Origin: an uncultured Helicobacteraceae bacterium
GTDB lineage: Bacteria; Campylobacterota; Campylobacteria; Campylobacterales; Sulfurimonadaceae
Assembly (NCBI GenBank): GCA_903903705.1
Contig: CAIUZU010000201.1
Span: 1-11,964, forward strand
DNA: 11,964 bases
Direction of reading: 5' to 3'
The position numbers and the translations under genes were made by a program. Within the stretch, counting starts at the first letter, position 1. Every line of letters starts with the position of its first letter. The notes beneath the pieces were generated by a model that worked only from the letters and a program-made list of their open reading frames with translations, ran no database searches and was not told the DNA's origin. Positions 8,181-11,964 of this stretch are shown piece by piece.

Positions 8181-8606
8181 ATGGAAAAAGTCAAAATGTT
8201 TTTTCAAAATAGATTGTATTTAGAGGTTTTTCTAGCTGCTGCGCTGTTTTTAATAGCTGCTGTTTTTGGCTTGATTATGGAAGTTGTTATATATGCACTC
8301 TATTTTATGATATTTTTAGAAATTGTAAGGGTTTTAATAGGTTTTATTTATGAAAATAGAGTAAAACTAAGAATCTTAATAGATATTTTTATTATTTTGG
8401 CTCTTAGAGAATTTATCGTAAATGTTGTGAAAATAAACAAAGAAGATTTCAATAGTATTATTGATGTATTTGCAAGTAGCACTAATTATCATATTCTTAT
8501 TTTTAGCGGTGTTTTGGTATTTTTGTTTGTCCTTAGATTTTTGGCAAAAGTTACATCTCCATGTGAATACTACAATAAAAATTATGCACAAACTAATGAA
8601 GTGTAA
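8181..8606 (+). CDS. PsiE-like four-helix inner-membrane protein
   Basis: 141 aa, mostly hydrophobic, with about four membrane helices (roughly residues 14-36, 37-58, 63-82 and 104-122). The helix pattern and residues such as the Glu-Arg pair in FLEIVRVLIGF, the following RVKLRILIDI segment and ALREFIV resemble the PsiE family (phosphate-starvation-inducible E, PF06146), whose biochemical role is unknown. This is recognised from pattern, not from a search. AGGAG (8172-8176) lies 4 bases before the ATG. It follows kdpE by 58 bases on the same strand, so it could be read through from kdp, but the inverted repeat between them and its much lower GC (14 of 60 bases in 8281-8340) suggest a separate unit. 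Confidence 0.65.
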   Translation: MEKVKMFFQNRLYLEVFLAAALFLIAAVFGLIMEVVIYALYFMIFLEIVRVLIGFIYENRVKLRILIDIFIILALREFIVNVVKINKEDFNSIIDVFASSTNYHILIFSGVLVFLFVLRFLAKVTSPCEYYNKNYAQTNEV

Positions 8607-8661
8607 TCCCCACTCCTATTTTAATATTTTTTTTATCCTTTTTTAAATTATCCTGAGATTT

Positions 8662-8685
8662 ACCTGATACTAAAAAAACTATAAT
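8662..8685 (+). promoter_or_regulatory. Promoter with ACCTGATAC box for the DUF1566-type gene
   Basis: A perfect TATAAT (8680-8685) is preceded, after 9 bases, by ACCTGATAC (8662-8670) instead of a normal -35. A second CCTGA lies exactly 11 bp upstream (8652-8656). Transcription would start near 8692, giving a leader of about 37 bases. Nearly the same element and spacing occurs before the gene at 9251, which supports it being functional. Confidence 0.5.
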
Positions 8686-8728
8686 TTTTGTATCTATAAA
8701 TAGTATCACGTAGAGCGGAGGTTTAACC

Positions 8729-9148
8729 ATGAAACAACTTATTTTATTATTGACAGCAATGAATCTTTTTGGAGCAGATTTTATTCCAAATACTCAAATG
8801 CATGTTGTATTACAACCTAGTAAAAATTTGGTATGGCAGGATGATGCACCATCATCTGAGCGGCAAATGAGCTATAAAAGTGCAATGGCGTATTGCAAAA
8901 CTTTAGATTATATCGGAATGACAAATTGGCGTATCTCTAATGCAGCAGAATTATATACACTGATAGACCCGAATAGGACGCCCACAATCTCATCGGCTTT
9001 TGCCCATACTTCATCAGGATGTTATTGGACATTGCATGACAGCATGAAAGGGCGTGTAGGGATAATCGATTTTTCAAATGGGATGAAAAAAAGCTCTCAA
9101 GGATTTGAACAAATGTGCCGTGTCCGATGTGTATCCAATTTGAAATAA
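8729..9148 (+). CDS. Secreted DUF1566-domain (Lcl C-terminal type) protein
   Basis: 139 aa with an N-terminal signal peptide (MKQLILLLTAMNLFGA, likely cut near residue 16). The mature part matches the DUF1566 pattern (PF07603): LVWQDD near residue 35, an AMAYCKTL helix, NWRISNAAELYTLID, a GCYWTLHDS segment and the closing CRVRCVS. The fold is related to C-type-lectin/FGE-like domains and appears in surface or periplasmic proteins, often as part of larger ones; here it is almost the whole mature protein. The function is unknown. Cysteines 57, 98, 130 and 134 (approximate) could form disulfides in the periplasm. GGAGG (8717-8721) precedes the ATG by 7 bases, and it has its own promoter. Confidence 0.75.
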   Translation: MKQLILLLTAMNLFGADFIPNTQMHVVLQPSKNLVWQDDAPSSERQMSYKSAMAYCKTLDYIGMTNWRISNAAELYTLIDPNRTPTISSAFAHTSSGCYWTLHDSMKGRVGIIDFSNGMKKSSQGFEQMCRVRCVSNLK

Positions 9149-9191
9149 TTTTGATACTTTCTTGATAGTAGTTACTTGTTTTTTGATAAAA

Positions 9192-9215
9192 ACCTGACAC
9201 GATAAACCTTATAAT
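9192..9215 (+). promoter_or_regulatory. Promoter with ACCTGACAC box for the four-helix membrane gene
   Basis: TATAAT (9210-9215) is preceded after 9 bases by ACCTGACAC (9192-9200), matching 8 of 9 bases of the element at 8662-8670 with identical spacing. There is no canonical -35 at 17 bp. The start would be near 9222 with a leader of about 29 bases to the ATG at 9251. Confidence 0.5.
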
Positions 9216-9250
9216 TATTAAAAAAATAAATCAAATTATAGAAGGCTGTT

Positions 9251-9634
9251 ATGAATTCAGAAAAATTTCTATATAGTTTTTTCATTATATTATCACTATG
9301 CCTTAGCATTGAGATTGTATACATGAGTATACATAGTATAATTCAAGAAGGAATTTATCTATTATTAGCAGCATTCGTTGTTAATATCTTTATAACTATG
9401 AAGAGCATAAAGGATAGGAGTAAAATTGGTCCACTCCTTTTAGCTTCTAACTTGGCTGCTGATTTCCATTTAATAGCAGCGATCTTTGTATATAAAATGG
9501 TTTCCGAAAATTATATGATGCTTATAGATAATTGGCTGATTACTTTACTTGTGATTGGAGCAGCTATAGCCAATATTATTTTTATGTTTATTTATATTAT
9601 TAATGTATTGATGCTTAAGAGAAGCGGTTGTTGA
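9251..9634 (+). CDS. Small four-helix membrane protein of unknown function
   Basis: 127 aa with four predicted membrane helices (about residues 6-27, 33-51, 60-83 and 92-119) and short loops; the basic loop KSIKDRSK between helices 2 and 3 probably faces the cytoplasm. From memory the central LLLASNLAADFHLIAAIF segment, with its Asp-His pair inside a helix, resembles the Campylobacterota family named DUF6394; this is not verified. Buried polar residues (Asn, Asp, His) hint at ion or cofactor contact, but no function can be stated. AGAAGG (9240-9245) lies 5 bases before the ATG. It has its own promoter and low GC (17 of 60 bases in 9301-9360), and runs convergent to the transglycosylase gene with 63 bases between. 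Confidence 0.7.
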   Translation: MNSEKFLYSFFIILSLCLSIEIVYMSIHSIIQEGIYLLLAAFVVNIFITMKSIKDRSKIGPLLLASNLAADFHLIAAIFVYKMVSENYMMLIDNWLITLLVIGAAIANIIFMFIYIINVLMLKRSGC

Positions 9635-9697
9635 TTATTTTCTTTATGATACCTCTAAAAACTGATTTGTCAATTAATGTACAAAAATAAAATATGC

Positions 9698-10681
9698 TTA
9701 TTCCGCTTTAGTTTGAGTAAGCCCTTTTTGTGCCTCATACGCCAAACGCATAACGCCTACCGCGTAGTTTGAGGAGTTGTTGTAACGTAAGATTTTTTTT
9801 GTATATTCTCTTAAGTAATCAAGCTCTTCTTTATCACATGTGAAACATTTATACTCTTTGTCTCCGCTTTTGTTTTTTGCATATACAAATGACGCATCTT
9901 CATTTTCAAACTCAAAATCGTACCATTTTGACTCTAGATCTGCAATGTCTGGTATTTTATCCCAGTCAATGAGTTTCGTAAAATCAGCTTTTGTATGCAA
10001 AAATTTCGTTGCAGATACTATCGCATCTTCCATTTTTGTCAAATCTGCCATTTCTGTTTTGTAACCCTCTGCAAAAACAAAACTATCGGGCATGAACTGC
10101 GGTATACCGATAGCTCCTGCGTAAGAGCTTGGCAGATTGCACTCATCGGGAGCTATCTCTTTTTTGTAACAGTATGTGATGATGGATACCATATTTGTTT
10201 TTCCCATGTTTAAAAGCCATTTTTCCCTTGGGCTATTTGGTTTCGTTCTCACGACAAGAGTGTTAAAGACGATAAAAGCGTCGTGTTTTGGTACTATTTT
10301 CCCCAGTTTTGTCTCTTTTAGCAAGATGGCAGCTACTATTTCGCGGTTAACCCCATATTTTTCCTCGGTATAGTCGTAAACTTCACTATAAGTTTTTAGA
10401 TGTTCCACCACTTCGGGTATAAATTTTATAAGTACGTTATTAGCTTTTTTCTCATTCTTTTTATGTGTTTTTATATGTTTTGGTTGGAGGTACTCAAAAC
10501 TTATTTCATCAAATTTTTGAGTTTTAAGATCTGATAGCAAAAAGCTGTTTGCATACTCATAGCTTACGCCGTTTTGGACAGATCTCTTACAAATCTCGAC
10601 ATAATTTTGATTTTCAAATTTACAGTTGAGATCTGCAAAAAGCAAAGTAGTGGAAAAAAGCATTAAAAATATTTTAAACAT
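9698..10681 (-). CDS. MltB-type lytic murein transglycosylase
   Basis: 327 aa with a signal peptide (MFKIFLMLFSTTLLFA, likely cut after residue 16). The mature protein shows the SLT_2/MltB pattern: catalytic Glu123 in AILLKETKLG, then SSYAGAIGIPQFMPDSF (185-201), and an SNYAVGVMRLA ending (305-313). Such enzymes cleave the MurNAc-GlcNAc bond of peptidoglycan in the periplasm and leave 1,6-anhydroMurNAc ends. There is no lipobox cysteine at the cleavage site, so it is probably a soluble periplasmic form rather than a lipoprotein like E. coli MltB. Six cysteines, including a CFTC pair (279-282), are unusual and may form disulfides. AAGGGG on the minus strand (10697-10692) is the ribosome site, 10 bases from the ATG. 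The neighbouring amgK-murU pair processes related wall fragments. Confidence 0.85.
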   Translation of the reverse strand: MFKIFLMLFSTTLLFADLNCKFENQNYVEICKRSVQNGVSYEYANSFLLSDLKTQKFDEISFEYLQPKHIKTHKKNEKKANNVLIKFIPEVVEHLKTYSEVYDYTEEKYGVNREIVAAILLKETKLGKIVPKHDAFIVFNTLVVRTKPNSPREKWLLNMGKTNMVSIITYCYKKEIAPDECNLPSSYAGAIGIPQFMPDSFVFAEGYKTEMADLTKMEDAIVSATKFLHTKADFTKLIDWDKIPDIADLESKWYDFEFENEDASFVYAKNKSGDKEYKCFTCDKEELDYLREYTKKILRYNNSSNYAVGVMRLAYEAQKGLTQTKAE

Positions 10682-10710
10682 TACGTAAAAACCCCTTATT
10701 TATATCTTTT

Positions 10711-10716
10711 AGTATA
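10711..10716 (-). promoter_or_regulatory. Candidate -10 box for the lytic transglycosylase gene
   Basis: On the minus strand TATACT (10716 to 10711) lies about 30 bases upstream of the ATG. A TTGACT (10730-10725) is only 8 bp away from it, too close to act as a -35. The intergenic region is short and shared with the divergent gene at 10780, so a promoter must lie here. Confidence 0.35.
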
Positions 10717-10746
10717 CCATTTAAAGTCAAATAGAGGGTAATAATA

Positions 10747-10752
10747 TATAAT
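10747..10752 (+). promoter_or_regulatory. Candidate -10 box for the 48-aa cysteine protein
   Basis: A perfect TATAAT lies 27 bases before the ATG, in the gap to the divergent transglycosylase gene. No -35 match is seen at 16-18 bp, as is common in this phylum. Confidence 0.4.
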
Positions 10753-10779
10753 TTCAAAAAAATACAGAAGAGGATTTTC

Positions 10780-10926
10780 ATGGAAGTAGATAAAGCATGT
10801 GATAACAAAATATGTCTAAAAAGCAAAGAGTGCGCTAGATTTCAGTCATATTTGGATGGCAATAAAGATTATAAAACATTCAAAGGCACTGAAGTAAAAG
10901 GGTGCGGACAGTTTATACAAAAGTAG
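10780..10926 (+). CDS. 48-residue four-cysteine protein, unknown function
   Basis: An ATG with AAGAGG 7 bases upstream (10768-10773) and a TATAAT in front opens a 48-codon frame ending in TAG. The peptide has no signal or membrane segment, is rich in lysine, and carries four cysteines (residues 7, 12, 18 and 42) in the pattern C-x4-C-x5-C-x23-C. It contains ECARFQSYLDGNKDYKTFKG and ends KGCGQFIQK. This composition and small size fit a cytoplasmic Zn or Fe-S binding miniprotein; I recall similar small proteins in related genomes but cannot name a family. It is divergent from the transglycosylase gene, and its last 14 bases overlap the end of murU on the other strand. Confidence 0.65.
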   Translation: MEVDKACDNKICLKSKECARFQSYLDGNKDYKTFKGTEVKGCGQFIQK

Positions 10927-11575
10927 AGTTTGCCTCCGCAAGTCTTTGAGGTGTTCCTATATCATGCCATCTTCCTTTGTAAAGAGAGCCGCTGATTTTA
11001 TCTTTTTGTATTGCTTCTCTCAAAAGCGGTGCAAGCGGTGCTTTTTTTGAGTTCATAGAATCAAATAGCTTTGCAGAGTAGTAACCTATCCCAGAAAATG
11101 TAAATCTCTCTTTGGCATCGTTTATAACCCTGTTGTTATTAAGAGCAAAATCTCCGTTTAGGTTGTGAATGGGGTTTGCAACTAAAATAAGATGTGCCGC
11201 ATCATCGCCTATATCAAAACCGCTATCAAACTCATAGTCACACCAAATATCTCCGTTTACTACCAAAATTTTTTCACTCTCTAGCAGCGGAAGTGCTTTT
11301 CTGATACCGCCTGCACTCTCTAATGCTCCGCTTTTTCGTTCATCAGAGTAGATTAAACTTACTCCCCACTCCGAGCCGTCACCCAATCTTTTTTGTATCA
11401 AATCTCCGAGATGGTCTATATTGACAACAATCTTTTTAAAGCCCAGCAAAGCGAGCTTTTCTATATGCCAGACGATGAGCGCTTTGCCATGAACTTCTAG
11501 TAGAGGTTTTGGTATCTTATCGGTAAGCGGACGCATTCTCTCTCCTCGTCCGGCCGCTAAGATCATCGCATTCAT
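10913..11575 (-). CDS. murU: MurU-type N-acetylmuramate-1-phosphate uridylyltransferase
   Basis: 220 aa, a single nucleotidyltransferase domain of the sugar-1-phosphate family. It has the N-terminal signature MILAAGRGERMRPLT (4-18) with Lys23-Pro24, the metal-binding VVNGD (105-109) and a closing RWHDIGTPQRLAEAN (202-216). ESAGGIRKALPLL (86-98) and the GDFAL and FTFSGIGYYS segments match MurU of Pseudomonas as I know it. MurU converts MurNAc-1-phosphate and UTP to UDP-MurNAc in the wall recycling route that bypasses de novo UDP-MurNAc synthesis (and so fosfomycin's target). The ATG overlaps the amgK stop by 4 bases (ATGA), so the pair is coupled. A mannose- or glucose-1-phosphate nucleotidyltransferase is the alternative; the partner gene argues for MurU. 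Confidence 0.82.
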   Translation of the reverse strand: MNAMILAAGRGERMRPLTDKIPKPLLEVHGKALIVWHIEKLALLGFKKIVVNIDHLGDLIQKRLGDGSEWGVSLIYSDERKSGALESAGGIRKALPLLESEKILVVNGDIWCDYEFDSGFDIGDDAAHLILVANPIHNLNGDFALNNNRVINDAKERFTFSGIGYYSAKLFDSMNSKKAPLAPLLREAIQKDKISGSLYKGRWHDIGTPQRLAEANSTFV

Positions 11576-11964
11576 TTTATGTTGCCTAAAAAAGTGGCAA
11601 AATCTTTGGTTTCATTGTATCTGCCTGCTGTATCAAGAACATACTTTAACGTGAGCGGTATATCTTTTAAGTAGCCGTTTTTACCGTCACGTATGTGGAG
11701 GCGTGAGAATATGCCAAGTACTTTTATATGTCTTTGAAGCCCCATAAAATCAAACCATTTTATAAATGTTTCGTCATCAACTTTAAGTCCTTTTTTATCA
11801 CGAAACTCTAAGGCAAGTTTTTTTATCTCTTTACGGTCGTAAGCGACGTAGCAATCTTTGAGAAGTGAGACAAGATCATAAGTAATAGCACCGCTCATGG
11901 CATCTTGAAAGTCGATAATCCCGATTTTCTTATCATTTTTGAGCATAATATTTCTTGAGTGAAA
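11572..11964 (-). CDS. amgK: AmgK-type MurNAc/GlcNAc anomeric sugar kinase (C-terminal part)
   Basis: Partial: the frame stays open to the window edge (FHSRNI precedes the first internal Met at 11946), so the true start lies beyond the right end. The visible 130 residues are the C-terminal half of an aminoglycoside-phosphotransferase-like kinase: HSRN from the catalytic loop (its Asp should lie just outside the window), the metal-binding IIDFQDA, then TYDLVSLLKDCY and the strongly AmgK-like GLQRHIKVLGIFSRLHIRDGK block and YVLDTAGRYNE ending. AmgK phosphorylates MurNAc or GlcNAc at C1, providing the substrate for MurU, whose start overlaps its stop. Family proteins are about 330-340 aa, so well over half is missing. 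Confidence 0.82.
   Translation of the reverse strand, partial: FHSRNIMLKNDKKIGIIDFQDAMSGAITYDLVSLLKDCYVAYDRKEIKKLALEFRDKKGLKVDDETFIKWFDFMGLQRHIKVLGIFSRLHIRDGKNGYLKDIPLTLKYVLDTAGRYNETKDFATFLGNIK

Noticed and set aside
8666..8694. GATAC ... GTATC arms with A-run and T-run between, possible hairpin or terminator
   Set aside because: The stem needs a bulge and the T-run lies inside the stem; the same bases make a better promoter with TATAAT.
9198..9205. CACGATAA resembling a sigma28 (flagellar) -10 box
   Set aside because: The TAAA-type -35 is not at the right distance, and a perfect TATAAT with a shared upstream element lies just downstream.
9317..9334. Tandem copies of GTATACAT spaced 10 bp
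   Set aside because: Inside the reading frame of the four-helix protein and explained by codons in a low-GC gene; no sign of function.
10681..10688. TTACGTAA palindrome next to the transglycosylase start
   Set aside because: Eight bases only, between ribosome site and start codon; expected by chance in AT-rich DNA.
1..11964. CRISPR arrays, IS elements, tRNA/rRNA genes, prophage or attachment sites
   Set aside because: No regularly spaced repeats, transposase or integrase motifs, tRNA-like cloverleaf or rRNA sequence could be seen in the window.

Overview
The window looks like chromosomal DNA of a Campylobacterota (Epsilonproteobacteria) bacterium, probably of the Sulfurimonas/Sulfuricurvum type. 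The pointers are the low-to-moderate GC content, promoters with good TATAAT boxes but poor -35 boxes, purine-rich ribosome sites, and the flavour of the encoded proteins. This assignment is inference from sequence style; no rRNA or other phylogenetic marker is present.

Layout. (1) Bases 1-83 hold the last codons of an outer-membrane beta-barrel gene, followed by a hairpin. (2) Bases 84-345 are a gene-free regulatory region with a 14-bp palindrome, a cluster of TTTGA repeats and a plausible promoter. (3) Bases 346-8122 are a complete, tightly packed kdpF-kdpA-kdpB-kdpC-kdpD-kdpE operon: the high-affinity ATP-driven K+ pump (KdpFABC) followed by its own full-length sensor kinase KdpD and response regulator KdpE. 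The pump selectivity-filter and P-type ATPase motifs and the response-regulator residues are intact; the kinase G1 box is unusual. (4) Bases 8181-9634 are an AT-rich stretch with three short cell-envelope genes on the same strand: a PsiE-like membrane protein, a secreted DUF1566-type protein and a four-helix membrane protein. The last two have near-identical promoter layouts. (5) Bases 9698-10681 (minus strand) encode a periplasmic MltB-type lytic transglycosylase. (6) Bases 10780-10926 encode a 48-residue four-cysteine protein. (7) Bases 10913-11964 (minus strand) carry a translationally coupled amgK-murU pair, with amgK running off the window.

How the genes fit together. KdpD senses K+ limitation or turgor/ionic stress and phosphorylates KdpE, which should activate kdpF onward. 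Packing the regulators into the same transcript gives positive feedback. On the right-hand side, the lytic transglycosylase cuts peptidoglycan to anhydro-muropeptides, and AmgK plus MurU return MurNAc to UDP-MurNAc, so that end reads as a wall turnover and recycling neighbourhood.

Most of the window is well-known biology. I see no CRISPR, IS element, prophage, tRNA or rRNA and no clear new system. The points most worth a second look are the shared promoter element in front of two uncharacterised envelope genes, the unexplained palindrome and repeats upstream of kdp, the 48-aa four-cysteine protein, and the composition step between kdp and the genes after it.
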